Source of the DNA: Monilinia fructicola
Lineage: Eukaryota; Ascomycota; Leotiomycetes; Helotiales; Sclerotiniaceae
Direction: 5' to 3'
NCBI GenBank assembly: GCA_008692225.1
Contig: VICG01000004.1
Coordinates: 3,267,001-3,331,000, forward strand
Length of the DNA stretch: 64,000 bases
The notes beneath the pieces were generated by a model. The model was not told the origin of the DNA. It did not search any database and worked only from the letters and a program-made list of their open reading frames with translations. The position numbers and the translations under genes are program-made. Positions 12,026 to 23,366 of the stretch are shown piece by piece (positions within the stretch are counted from its first letter, which is position 1; each line of letters opens with the position of its first letter).

Positions 12026-12711
12026 GGTGGGCAATGTCAATGGATGGTGAAGTTATCGTTATCGTGGAAATATAAGTGACGTTTGGAGGATCTCGAGCTT
12101 TGGAGCTTCGGCAAGTCTTGGCGGCGTGAATTTGTGCCAGGGTTCTAAGGTTTTTAGAAATTGGTGTGGCTTAATTGGACAAGCTGAGTGGATGGTGCAG
12201 GTGGTTGGGATGAACCAATCAAGTTTGTGGCTGTGCTGTATATTGAAATCTACTTCGTACGCATATACCTAGTAGTTAAATACCTAGGTAAGATCTGAGG
12301 AATGTTTGAAAAATGCTGTCAATGTCTTTTACAAGCATTTCCTTCAAGATTGAAACATATTTCCACCAAATTGATCCTTAGATCATGATCCCCTTTAAAA
12401 TCTTCTTGCTAATCACCCCATATCTTGCTTCATGATGCAAATCCTCTCGTCGCAGCCCATAATCTCAAAGGACCACCGGGATTTGAAATTCAATGCCATT
12501 CCTACATCAGTTTTAAAAGAGGGTATCTTTTCATACCATTAAAATGCTAAAATATCGCTAGCAACCATCCGATTTGACCTTTCGCTACAGTTCCATGGAT
12601 TCCATGCGCCATATGATACAAGAACCATTGTACACAAAGACAAATAACAACCTGCAACGCCTCGCTTCTAATACTTATTCCCCAATACAGACCCGACTTA
12701 TGATGAACATA
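12026..12711. other. Intergenic: NDUFA5 promoter and EAF7 3' flank
   Basis: About 690 bases between the NDUFA5 start and the EAF7 stop, both on the minus strand. It contains a TACCTAGGTA palindrome near 12282-12291. I see no other gene. Confidence 0.6.
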
Positions 12712-13640
12712 TCATCTTTTTCTTTTGCTTTTTCTGGTAGAGGATTGTGCCCTGCCTTTCTTTGTGTCCGATTTTCTTGGTCTGGTTGGTGTTCCTTCAA
12801 TACCCTCATCATCTTGTTCCTCATCCTCATCCTCATCGTCCTCAATCCCATCCTCCTCAGTTGCAACGGTTGCGATACTGGGTTGTCTCGAACCTGATTC
12901 CGCTTTCGCCTTCCCCGCAGCCCTATTTGCACTTCTTCCAGCTCTGGTAGATTTCGGCGGTGAACTGTGCACGGGAGGCGATGTTCTCGTCTCTGCAGTA
13001 TCAACGGTGCTGCCTCTCTCCTTTCCCCTCTTTCTCTTTTTGGTTGTTCCATGAACCTCTGGCTCAGGCGACTCTTTTGGTTCCGAGGTTTCCAACAACC
13101 TTGGAGGGGATGAAGGTGCGTCACTTATTTCATCATCAGATCGCTTTCCTCGCATGAAGCACATCTCTCCATAAACATCATCTGGTAATGTGAATTCGGG
13201 AAATTTATTTTCGGTATCATCTTCGTACTCAAATGAATTCTCGCGATCATCGATTACATCCAAATTGTAACAAGTCCGCAATTTCTCCCATATGCCAGGT
13301 ATTCGTGTGTGTTGGTCAACACGAGGATCGTAACCGTGATTTCGCAGATGTTCTGAAAGTGCAATCATGCGAAAGTGTTTGTGCATGCCTGTGTTCAACT
13401 ATCAATTCTTCTGACCTCATACTTCATTTAATCGGAACAGGACTACAACTTACCAGCTGGTTTCCATTTGACAATGCCTTTAAATAATGAAGTCTCTTGT
13501 TCATCCGTCCATGGGTCTTTCAGGATGTTATAGGCTGGCTTTGGTGGTTCAATCTTTTGGGGAGTGTCAATTGCCATCGCATCTTGATCTTCCACTGGAG
13601 AAGCAGCTCGTGTACTTCCCTTTTTCTTTTTCGGGGGCAT
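12712..13640 (-). CDS. EAF7: NuA4 histone acetyltransferase subunit EAF7 (CT20 family)
   Basis: Subunit of the nuclear NuA4 histone H4/H2A acetyltransferase, in the Eaf5/7/3 module. Two exons, 13454-13640 and 12712-13388, are joined across a 65-base intron with a consensus GTAAGT donor, giving 287 residues. The intron splits a Gly codon in [11 protein letters not shown], restoring the EAF7 signature W-x-E-x-E-x-x-L-F ... [13 protein letters not shown] ... [11 protein letters not shown] near residues 43-85. The conserved core runs to about residue 150. Beyond it is a low-complexity tail: Ser/Pro-rich, then Lys/Arg nuclear-localisation-like clusters, then an acidic Asp/Glu run, ending KSKRKR. 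The start is the ATG at 13640 (MPPKKKK). It is transcribed divergently from the gamma-tubulin complex gene. Confidence 0.9.
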
Positions 13641-13857
13641 ATTGGTGGCACTATGTTCGGAAGAACTGTTTCGATGTCAATTGTCGAATTGAAGGCTTGC
13701 GTTAAATGCATCCATGTCATAGAACCTATGTAGCCTCACCATCAGCCTTTTGTCGCTCGATAACCTTACGCTAGCGGCCGCCTACGCCACAAACGCGATA
13801 AGGCGCGTCGAACATCTCCGCCAGCAGAAGATCGATGTCTACAATGGGATATCAAAA
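13641..13857. promoter_or_regulatory. Compact divergent promoter, EAF7 / GCP
   Basis: Only 217 bases separate the EAF7 ATG (minus) from the first in-frame ATG of the gamma-tubulin complex gene (plus). The interval must carry both 5' leaders. No obvious TATA box or CCAAT box stands out. Confidence 0.5.
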
Positions 13858-16793
13858 ATGGATGACGAAAAAGATCCAGGGGATGTGTTTGCTATACCAG
13901 ACCTTTGGGGACTATCTAGATGTGTTGACGATTTAGTGCAACCCAGTGGCCTTTTCTCTGAATTCAAACTCCCCGGTTCGTTCCAGGTATCTGCGTGAAG
14001 TATGCAAATATATCGAGCTAATTATTTACAGTCATTGACTACAAATTACCGGACGTCGCAGAGCAGTGTCAACATGATGACCTGTTTTTTGGAATACCAG
14101 AATTGCCTCTCGGTCCAGCTGAGCCAATTGTTCAGACTCCTATACAATCTGATGGAAATTCCTGTGATACATCTTGCAACGAACCTGCGGGAGAAGAAGA
14201 GGATGATGACTTTGATATTTGGATGATGCAGGAGCAAGAGCCTTTTCAAAAACCAGTGAACTATCAATCCTGGGATTCATTTACCATTGAAGGTTATCAT
14301 GAACCTCAAACGGCATATATAACCGAAGCTGGGCCTCGAGTGTTTGATACAGCATTAGCTGCCGAAGAAGATTTTTTGAAGGTTGGAAACAGTCAATATG
14401 ATGTAGTGGACTCAAAAGTATTTGCCACATCAGTCCTCGCCCTCGGATTAGGCAGGAATTCAATGTTCTTCACTTGGGATGCACAGAAACGTTCATTTAC
14501 CGCAACCCTTCAAAAGTTCAGGGTCTCTGGTTATTCTGCTCAATCTCTCGGGGAGTTCTTGGCCCAATTCTATGAGTGTGGAAATATTACCAAATTTCTT
14601 CAAGACTTTGTAGACAAAACGTACTCATCAAAAAAGTCACCAGGTCGGATTGCCCTGGCCGAATCCATCTCTACTATTCTTGCAACAATTCAGTCACGCC
14701 TTAATGTCAACACTTCTGATTATGACAGTATTCTACAATTGCAAGCATTGTTTCAGCCAGCTCATTCAGTACTTACATGCTTCAAGAGACTAGTGTCAAA
14801 AACGTTGCCAAAGAAGAATGATGAAGCAATATTGTCGACACTTTTCGAAGAGATTCAGCTTCTAGAACATAGGACAGACGCCCTCAGAGGTATTCTTCTC
14901 GAAATTCTTTCAAGAACGTCTACACCTTGGCTTGAGTTCACCAGTGAATGGCTTGGACTACAAAGAGAAGTTGGTTTACCATTGACCAAGGAGGGTCCTG
15001 GTAAGAGTTTTGTAAAAGTTGATAATAAAGAGTGGGTAGATGAAGCTGGTCTCGAATTGAGTGAACCTGATTTTACATTGGACCATGAAAATATACCTTC
15101 ATTTATACCACTTGAAGATGCCCGAGCAATGTTTGAGGTAGGCAGAAGCCTGCGGGTTTTACGGACTCATCATATAGATCACCCTTTATCGAGGATGGAA
15201 GTGGTGGAATCTGTTAAACCACCAACCCTTGAATGGAGATATTCCTGGCAAGATATCTTAGACATCGAAACTAAAGCTTTGAAATACGAACAAGATATAA
15301 CCGACGCACTACATACTTTCTCGGGATCCCGTTCACCAGTGGAAAATATAGCGACCGAATTTAGGTATGAGCTTCATAACTTTGATCTAGATTTCTTCGG
15401 CAAACCAGAGGCACAGATGCAAAGTCATGTTATAGCTTCGATCAATCAATTGGATTCAAAGTTAGAAGAACCATTGGCTGCAGTTAAACTCAAGCAACTT
15501 CTAGATGCCTGCCTTTCATCAAACTCCGAGTCTTCACCAGAATATGACTCGATATTTTCTCCACCCATTTCTTTGGCACCTCTGCTGTCATTTAATCCAA
15601 TAATTTCCGCGCAAGCTCGGGTGGTTAATACTGTTTGCATGCAGCTATTCTTCAAGTCCCACAAATTAAGAGATCATCTATCCCTGCAAAGAGACTTTCA
15701 TCTGCTTGGAAATGGTGTTTTTTCAAGTCGACTTTCTCATGCACTATTTGATCCAGAACTGGAGAGCGCCGAAAGACAGAAAGGTGTGGCTCTATCTGGT
15801 GGATCCATGGGATTACGACTTGGAGGAAGAGATACGTGGCCACCCGCGAGTTCTGAACTACGACTTGCCTTGATGGGCGTCCTCGCAGAAAGTTATACAT
15901 CAAATCAACCTTTAGACTTATCTTGTGCCAGTGGCTATCTCGAACGCCAAAGATCTCTCCCAGGAGATTTGAGTTTTGCTGTTCGGGACATGTCCGAAGA
16001 AGAAATCGAAAAGTGTATGGATCCTAACTCCATCGAAGCGCTCGATTTTTTACGACTGTCCTACAAACCTCCTGCGCCGTTAGAGACCATTTTGACACCC
16101 ATTATTCTCTATAAATACGATCAACTTTTTAAACAACTACTTCGAACTCTCAGAATGCTCTATGTTGTATCAGCCCTTTTTCGTGACGTCACAGATCGAA
16201 CATCATCTTGGAAAATCGTTGATCCAACTGCTCAAAAGTTCCGCATTGAGGCTCATCATTTCATCTCTTCGGTTTGTGGATATTTTTTCGACACCGGAAT
16301 CGCATCAACATGGCATATATTTGAGACAAAGCTAAATGAAATTGAAGAACGCATAAATTCTGAGAACTTTTCGCTTGGCCAAAATGAGGGCTTGGACAAG
16401 CTCAGAGATTACCATGAACGTGTGCTTGATAAGATGTTGTTTGCGTTGTTGCTGAGAAAGAGACAGAAACCTGTCATGCAACTTTTGGAAGAAATCTTTG
16501 GCATAATCCTGCGATTCTCCAAACATTCGAGGGAGCGGGCTTCTGGGGCTCAGGTAGATGCAGGCGAAGATCATAACGTTAGAGTAATGTATGGCAAGTT
16601 CAGGAAGCGGGTAGGGGTATTCATCACTGTATGTAGGGGATTGAGTGAAAAGAAAGGCTATGGTGAGAAGACTTTTGATACCCGAGCAGGAAGCGGAGGC
16701 CTGTTTGATGCTACGGATCTGGCGGAAGAAAATACTGTTGGGCAGTTGGTATTACGATTAGAAATGTCCGGATATTATATGAAAGGAATTTAA
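13858..16793 (+). CDS. Gamma-tubulin complex component (Spc97/Spc98 family, GCP5/6-like)
   Basis: Structural component of the gamma-tubulin ring complex, which nucleates microtubules at the spindle pole body. Exon 1 is 13858-13975 and exon 2 is 14032-16793, joined across a 56-base intron, giving 959 residues. The junction reads FKLP/VIDYKLPD. I chose the ATG at 13858 because it is the first in-frame ATG and opens with the DVFAIPDLW motif usual at the N-terminus of these proteins. The upstream frame holds no ATG before a stop. The grip region is clear: residues near 290-330 contain RTDALRGILLEILSRTSTPW, and a C-terminal grip domain with helical, Leu-rich sequence runs from about 580 to 900. 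An acidic loop (EEEDDDFDIW) follows the N-terminal segment. The size and N-terminus favour the GCP5/6 type over Spc97 or Spc98 proper. The ORF is intact. Confidence 0.9.
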
Positions 16794-17700
16794 TTCTCAC
16801 AGGAGAGAATTACGAACAGCATTCCAGCAACGGTTTATGCCTACTTTACGTGATACACATGATCTAACCCATGCTCAAATATACTAGTGTTAAAGTTTCT
16901 GACAAGATTTTCAGGCTGAACCATTGAACCACTTCATCACCTATTCTGTAGATTCCCTGCGATCTAGAAGCTCCAATCTTCACTCTTCACATAAAACAAG
17001 CCTCTGGAAATCCAAGTGGCTCAAGGTAAAGTGGGGGGGGAGGGTAATGTTCGTCTCCATGCACATCCAATTGCCCCATCGTTACGGCCGTAGCGAGAGA
17101 GTAGTCATTGCTGCTCATGCCAGGCAGTAATTCGAAACCCAAATATCTCAGTTCTAGTATGCCTGTGGGATCATTAGAGCAAGCGCTCACAGGGCACTTC
17201 ATTCTCATAGAATGGGGGGATGAAACGAACATCAAGGGACTGGCATAAGCATTCGGTAAAGCTTGTTGTATTATTGGTCGAATTTAATATACAAGTGAAT
17301 CCGATTGGTTTGGACTGGCGTGATGGGTACGTCCTATATGAATGGTAATTAAATCGATGTCTGTTCCGTGTAGTGATTATTATGGGCAATGGGCAGTGGG
17401 CAGTGGGTTATGGGCTATGGGAAAGTATCCCTACCAGAGCAACACCTAGCTACTGTCATAGTAACATGAGATTAGTTCGGATATATATAGCCAAGTAATC
17501 ACAGAGTACTTGTTGAACATCACTCAATATCCAACCCTTTCATCTCTACCCTACATCTTTTCATTCTCTCCTCTCGAAGCAAAAACTCAGCCTGCACCAT
17601 CTTGCCACACACCTGGTCCGATTCAAGATCAACTAACCCTTCCCAAATCCATCTGCCTCATTAATCACCCCCCCCTCTCTTTCAACCCCCCCCCCCAACT
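16794..17700. other. Intergenic, GCP 3' flank and promoter of secreted protein
   Basis: No supportable gene. A minus-strand frame at 16987-17235 has protein-like composition but no recognisable domain. Short purine-rich direct repeats (GGGCAGT/GGGCAAT type) lie at about 17386-17422. A run of 11 C sits a few bases upstream of the ATG at 17701. Confidence 0.5.
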
Positions 17701-18199
17701 ATGCGCCCCTCCGCCCTTCTCCCACTCCTGCTCTCGACAGCCCAAGCATGCATCCACGCGACCATCCACTGGGACATCAACGGCTACCAATTCGCCCTCA
17801 CCGACAACGACACCACCCGCTGCACCTCCACCGCCGGAACAACGGATGCCCCGCTGACCAACCCGGGAACAAAAGGTGCAACGTTCGCCATCCCAAGCGG
17901 GGATTGTCAAGCGGGATATAGCGCGAAGATATGGATGAGGTTGGGCGAGAACTATGGTAAGTTTTCCGCCAGGGAGCTTCTGCGAGGCTGTATTTGGGGA
18001 TGCATGTCGAGCGTTCTTGGTGCTTGGAAGGAGAGGTGGTGAGTGCGTACGTGCTGATGGTGTAGCGGCAAAATTGGAACAGTATACCGATATCGAGGGC
18101 GTGGTTCGTGGTCCCTATGATATGGGGTTGGGTTCTAGCTCAACGATGTACTATGGTACGTCGTTGCAGTATGCGGAGTGGAATCGTACTTGGTGTTAA
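17701..18199 (+). CDS. Small secreted cysteine-containing protein, 129 aa
   Basis: Exons 17701-17956 and 18066-18199 are joined across a 109-base intron with a consensus GTAAGT donor, giving 129 residues ending in TWC. Residues 1-16 (MRPSALLPLLLSTAQA) form a classic signal peptide with an A-x-A site, leaving a mature protein of about 113 residues that begins with Cys. The mature protein has four cysteines, including its first and last residues, which suggests two disulfides clamping the termini. N-glycosylation sequons NDT and NRT are present. Size, secretion and even Cys count fit a fungal effector-like or apoplastic protein, but I recognise no named family. The splice is well supported because unspliced reading ends soon after the donor. 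Confidence 0.7.
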
Positions 18200-18845
18200 T
18201 GTTGATGTTGATGTTGAGGAATCGGCATTGGCGAGGTGGGTCGGATGGAGGTGGGTGTATTGGATTGATGTAAGGAATGAGATGTTAGCTGGATGCTGGC
18301 ACGAGGGGGATTATTTGGGGAGATCATGGTGGATATTATTTAGATTGTTTTTTGGATACACTGTTCTCTTATTAATCTCGTATGATGCACAAGGAGGCTG
18401 ACGGTTTCTTGAAAGGACATGAAATGTATTCATTATAATCAAACATAGCCAGTCATGCTAGGCTAGGATATCTAAATCTTCTCGTAAGGCAGAAGTCATG
18501 ACTATACATATACAGAAAGCGTTTGCAGTGGTCTGGAGACGCTTGCCAGCTTGAATCAACCCCCCTCCCCCCTCCCCCCCCCCCAAAAAGAAAAGGAAAT
18601 GGCCAAATAGCGCTCATGATATAGCACTATACCGTGCAATGGAATGGTTCAGACAAGCTTGCAACCCATGTATCGAGAAGTGTCCAATTGATACCTGAAG
18701 GAATAGCCTTCGTTAACGCCTTGCTACTCCGTTTCCTGAACCCATAGTTTGTCCATATATTTGAACTCCGATATACTCCTCAGATAGTCCTGTTCATCCA
18801 TCTTGTTCCTTTAAGCACTTCATCTCCAACATGTTGCATCTATCG
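18200..18845. other. Intergenic between convergent genes
   Basis: The 3' flanks of the secreted protein (+) and the fibroin-3-like gene (-) meet here. A C-rich tract lies at about 18560-18584. No gene is seen. Confidence 0.55.
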
Positions 18846-20538
18846 TTATCTCGGAGCTGGCGTGTATGGCTTATATCCTGGATATGTTGGTGGCTCCGGG
18901 TCTGGAGAATATGGCTTGTATCCCGGATATGCTGGGGTCTGTTGCTGTGGGGGACTTCTCGTCATATTTCTTTGTGAACCCTGGTGATATTCATTCTGTT
19001 CTTGTCCGAAGACAGGCTGTTGTATCGGTACAGGGGAACGATTATTGAATCCTCTTTGCTGTGGTCCACCATAACCTCCATTCTGCGGGCCTGGTGACAT
19101 CATTCTATTTGGTCCGTTCGGTCCAGGCCCTCTGGAAGGCATACGCGGTGGAGGATATGTACCGACGCTAGATGAATTGTCTGATTGATATGATTGATAC
19201 GACTGGTCGGTGTTACCGGTATATGATCTTCCAGGGTTTAATGGTCTCAAAGAATCATTGGAGAATTGACGTGGTGGTTGAGACGGGTAAGGTTGGTTTC
19301 CATATCGAGAGACGGGCGCATCATTGAATCCCCCACTGGAGGGGAATTCCTGAGGCATGGCTTGCTCAAAGTCTTCATCTAATGGCGATACGCCATAACC
19401 TCTGCTTGGAGCAGGAGATGGTCCACCACTGAATTTTCCAGGTCCACGATTCAGCCCTGGGCCTGGTGATGGTCCGCCTCTGAATCCTCGCCCCCCAGGT
19501 GGAGGCGTTCCTCTATATCCCAGACCCGCTTCTCCCATTGCCATTGCTGATCCAGGTCCAGGTCCACCCCTGTATCCCATTCCATCTAACTGACTGCCAG
19601 AATCCATTGGTGGTGGGGTTCCTCTATATCCCGTGAGTGGATCGTTGGTAAATCCTAAATTGGATGAACCTCCTGGCCCAAAACCTCTACCATTTCCTGA
19701 TAAATTGTTTTGACTTTGGCTATATGGAACTTGAGGATTCATCAGCCCATTCTTCATCCCCTGAGCTTGTCTTCCAAATATGCTTTCTCCTGGGCCAACC
19801 GCTGGACTGTTGGGATGAATATTAGCACCTCCAATGATCAATGGCATCTTTTGTCCCGTGACTGGATCTAATTCTTTCAATTCCATGCCCATTTCTCCCT
19901 TTTCCTCATCTTGCACATGGACCTTGCTCGCATTATCCCATGTTGGCATAGGGGGCAATGCATCTTCTGAAATGGTTTTTGGTGGATCAACCGCAAGACC
20001 ATTTTTCCCTACTTCGAATTGTGCATATCTTGGTGGTTCAGGTCTTGCTGGGAGAGCACCGCCCATCATCGGAGCAGGAGCTTGGTAACCTTGATTTGGT
20101 TTTGGGGGAGGATAGTCATCGAGATGCTTGTGAGAGCGGTCCCTTTTACCATCGCAAGAGCCTCCACAACAATCACAACATTTCAAGAAAGAAAAGCAGG
20201 TACAACAACAAGACATGCCACAGCAAGCACATCTTATGATACATGAAAGTATAGAAAAAAGGATCAAGCCACCAATTATGATTACTGCTATAACAGGCCA
20301 CCTAGAGACGGATGTTAGTTGGGATTCGAGGTAAAGTTGGGCGGTAAATCATGTCAAAGGGACGACCATCCACGTACTTGCAGTATGTAGCCTCCATACA
20401 TTTTGACCATGAACTAAATGAATCCTTGACACTTGCAACTTGTCCCGTAATTGATCTTTTCCTAAGCATACTATCCACCAATATTTCTCCAATTCCCCTT
20501 CTCCTACTCCACTCCATTGCTGTTGTAATATGTGGCAT
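18846..20538 (-). CDS. Fibroin-3-like membrane protein with Cys-rich juxtamembrane region
   Basis: Exon 1 is 20378-20538 and exon 2 is 18846-20301, joined across a 76-base intron (GTACGT donor), giving 538 residues. The join recreates ATYCKWPVIAVIIIGG, linking a short N-terminal ectodomain-like segment (SFSSWSKCMEATYCK) to one transmembrane helix at about residues 55-77. A dense Cys cluster follows directly (CACCGMSCCCTCFSFLKCC, then CDCCGGSC), which may be palmitoylated or bind metal. The remaining 400 or so residues are a disordered tail rich in Gly, Pro, Ser and Gln, with repeated GYRGTPPP and YPGYKPY words. This order matches proteins annotated in Aspergillus and relatives as fibroin-3 related. 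Their function is unknown, and a plasma membrane or cell wall role is inferred. The ATG at 20538 is preferred. An upstream in-frame ATG at 20589 is possible. Confidence 0.82.
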
Positions 20539-20973
20539 TGTGAATGTAAATGTCGGTATAGAAGCAATATCGCACGTTGCAAAGCACACTTTTGCCGATG
20601 TGGTTGAAGTTGATTGTCAAGTTTAAGATGTGAGAGAACCAATCTTATCTTGCATACGAAATTCCTTTGAATGGCACAAGTTGTTCTTTTGGTTGATAGT
20701 TCCAGTTATTTGTTGATCTTCTCATTTGTATGATATCTATGTTTCTTGGTTGCTGTCTCTTCTTTCCAAGATCCTCAAGTTTCCCTACTTTAAGGTTGTG
20801 ATCCACCATATGAATGCAAGTAATTGTCCGAGTCAACTGTTGATCTTGTTGTATGAATTTGATGTTTGTTATGCAGGTGTTTCTCCATATGCCTGATATT
20901 TTGAATATTTCAATTCATAATTTCAATGCTGTCCAGCAGTTGGTATCGTAGGTTTTGTATGTAGTCCGTCGTT

Positions 20974-21003
20974 GGTTGTGGTTGTGGTTGTGGTTGTGGT
21001 TGT
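20974..21003. repeat. TGTGGT hexanucleotide repeat
   Basis: About five copies of TGTGGT, upstream of the fibroin-3-like gene. Confidence 0.85.
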
Positions 21004-21227
21004 AGATCCGCTTTTCGTATTCTCGTAATGTTATTGTGTCGCAAACAGTCAAAGGCCGAAGAGTTATTCCAAAGAAGTCGAGTTCATCCTCTTATGATAT
21101 CTATATTTATTGTCTTAAGAAGTAAAGATAGAAGATTGAAAATCCAAAAAAAGGTTGAGCTAGATGAAACGAAAGTGGAGAAGATGTTGGGTTGATGTTA
21201 ATTTGTTACAGAAAAGAGGGAGAGAAG

Positions 21228-21298
21228 GGGGGGGGAGAGAGAGAGTGTGTGTGTGTATGTGTGAGTGAGTGAGTGAGTGAGTGAGAGAGAGAGAGAAT
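21228..21298. repeat. Composite GA / GT / GAGT microsatellite
   Basis: A G run followed by GA repeats, a GT tract, several GAGT units and more GA repeats. Confidence 0.85.
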
Positions 21299-21509
21299 GT
21301 ATATAAAAGAGTGTATGAGTGGGAAAGAAAGAGAAGCAGCAGAAGAACAGAAACAGAAACAGAAACAGAAAGTAATGAATGGACAATGTGAATCAACATG
21401 TATTGTGTGTAATGTAACGAATGATTGATTGTATGTGTCTGTTGGATCTGTTGGATCTGTTTTGTATCTGTTGGATCTGTTGGTTCTGTTGGAAGATCAT
21501 TGAGGGTCA

Positions 21510-21534
21510 TACAATACAATACAATACAATACAA
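21510..21534. repeat. ATACA pentanucleotide repeat
   Basis: About five head-to-tail copies of ATACA. Confidence 0.85.
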
Positions 21535-22491
21535 GAATGAAAATACTAGTACATCTAAATTGATTAGTCAGTCACTGTCTTCAACTCTCCGAGCTTTTAT
21601 TTATTACTCAAGTAGTTTGTTTCATTATATTGATTTGTAAATCTCTTGGGACTTTCATTACGGAGCAGGTACTTACTCTGTATAATTCCTTACCATTTAT
21701 GGGAACTTGGAACTTACTCACCCACCTACTCATCCACCCACTCATCCACCCATCTACCTCCTCCCCCATCTTACTTATCTACGTCTTGTTCAATTCTCCC
21801 GCTCTTGCAATATATCTCCTTCTCTCCTTAATCTGATTCATCCCGCCTTATACGCCTTGATCATCGAAAGAGTGGGATTAGATTCATTAGAAACACCACA
21901 GGGTTTAGCTACGGTACTGTGCTGTATGGATTTTATGCATTGATGCTGTAGATACGACTCGAGGAGATAGATTAGATGTATGGAAATGGATTATCAATAT
22001 CCATGATATCCCTCCATACGAGAATATGTCATTCATCTAATTAATACTTCCAAGGTTGTACGAGTATGATGATTGAGATCTGATATAGATACCTAGGCAT
22101 TTGTGTATTTTCTATTTCTTCTCACTTCCAAGGTTCCTCACTTCCAAGCTTCCTCACTCTCTCACTCCCTCACTCCCTCTCCTCGCCCTCTCCTCACCCT
22201 CTCCCTCTTCCTCTTCTCTCTCACTTTATCTCCTCATCTCCTCATCTCCTCATCTCACACCATTAATCCCAAAGATCTTCAATCACAACCGAAATGAGAC
22301 AACCGGGCAATATACAATACCCACTATCCATGGCTACTCCAATACTCCACTAAACTAATGTCAGGGGTTTTTGCTAGACTACGCCTCGTTGCATTAGTTC
22401 TAGTCGCTCGTGGCTGATAAAGTAATTAACCTTGAAATGATGTTGAGTGGAGAGGATGTATTTGATTTGTGGCGCACATACTCGAGCATAT

Positions 22492-22493
<2 letters not shown>

Positions 22494-22538
<45 letters not shown>
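22494..22538. repeat. AC dinucleotide repeat running into TA
   Basis: About 17 AC units followed by a short TA tract. Confidence 0.95.
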
Positions 22539-22917
22539 CACAAAGTAGACCTTCAAGCAAGAATCAGCAGGCCGGATTTCCTATCTTCCCACGATAAAAC
22601 GTTATGAGTGAGGATCTCATCGTCATCGTCATTGACAAGGCACAGAATAAACATTCTGTCTACTTGCACATAACCTTAAAACATGGTAAAGGGAGACAGG
22701 CGTCACGAGCTAATAACAATAAATGATGGCATTTCATTCGTCGAGTCCTGGGCCGGAGGAACCGGATAGCCGTGGTTGTGATGTCGGGTAGTTCTAGTGT
22801 TACATGGTTTGAGGCCTGATTTTGCAGTTCACCGGTTTGTTGCAATGCATCGAGTAGCTTGCTTGATTCTTGGAAGTTCCATGGCCATTGGTGGCAGTGT
22901 CTTGCAACGCTTTACAT

Positions 22918-22972
22918 TATTCTCATTCTTATTCTCATTCTCATTCTCATTCTCATTCTCATCCTCATCCTT
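22918..22972. repeat. ATTCTC hexanucleotide repeat
   Basis: About eight copies of ATTCTC with drift to ATCCTC at the right end. Confidence 0.9.
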
Positions 22973-23324
22973 TTCCCTACATCTTGTATGCGGCCTGAAT
23001 ACTGCTTCAGAAATCAGCCAATGTGCATGCGTAGCAGCGCGGGCGATATCACCAAGTGGTGGTGCGTGTAAATATTGCCGGGTGGCTTGGATAGGATTAC
23101 AATGCTGATATCGTGCATAGTTCTACCTGAAGTCAAAGTCTATGGTGGGACGAAGATTGATAGTGTGGTCCGCAAGGACACAGCTCTTTGGCATTCCGTC
23201 CTTGGTGACTTTTCCACAACCCCTTTCGAAGATCTATCCTCTATGACATCGTCCGCGCAGGATAGACTTTTTACTAGTGCGTTTGGAAGTTCATCAAGTG
23301 TAAGTCTTAAAGATCATCATTTCC

Positions 23325-23366
23325 CTCAGCCTCAGCCTCAGCCTCAGCCTCAGCCTCATCCTCATC
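23325..23366. repeat. CCTCAG hexanucleotide repeat
   Basis: Five copies of CCTCAG followed by two of CCTCAT. In one frame this reads as a Gln-Pro run, but the surrounding frame is not a supportable gene. Confidence 0.9.

Noticed and set aside
13750..13857. Upstream extension of the gamma-tubulin complex gene
   Set aside because: The frame is open but starts at TTG with no in-frame ATG. The conserved N-terminal motif follows the ATG at 13858.
21160..21534. 124-codon minus-strand ORF with Ser/Leu/Thr-His runs
   Set aside because: It lies over GA/GT/GAGT microsatellites and has low-complexity text only.
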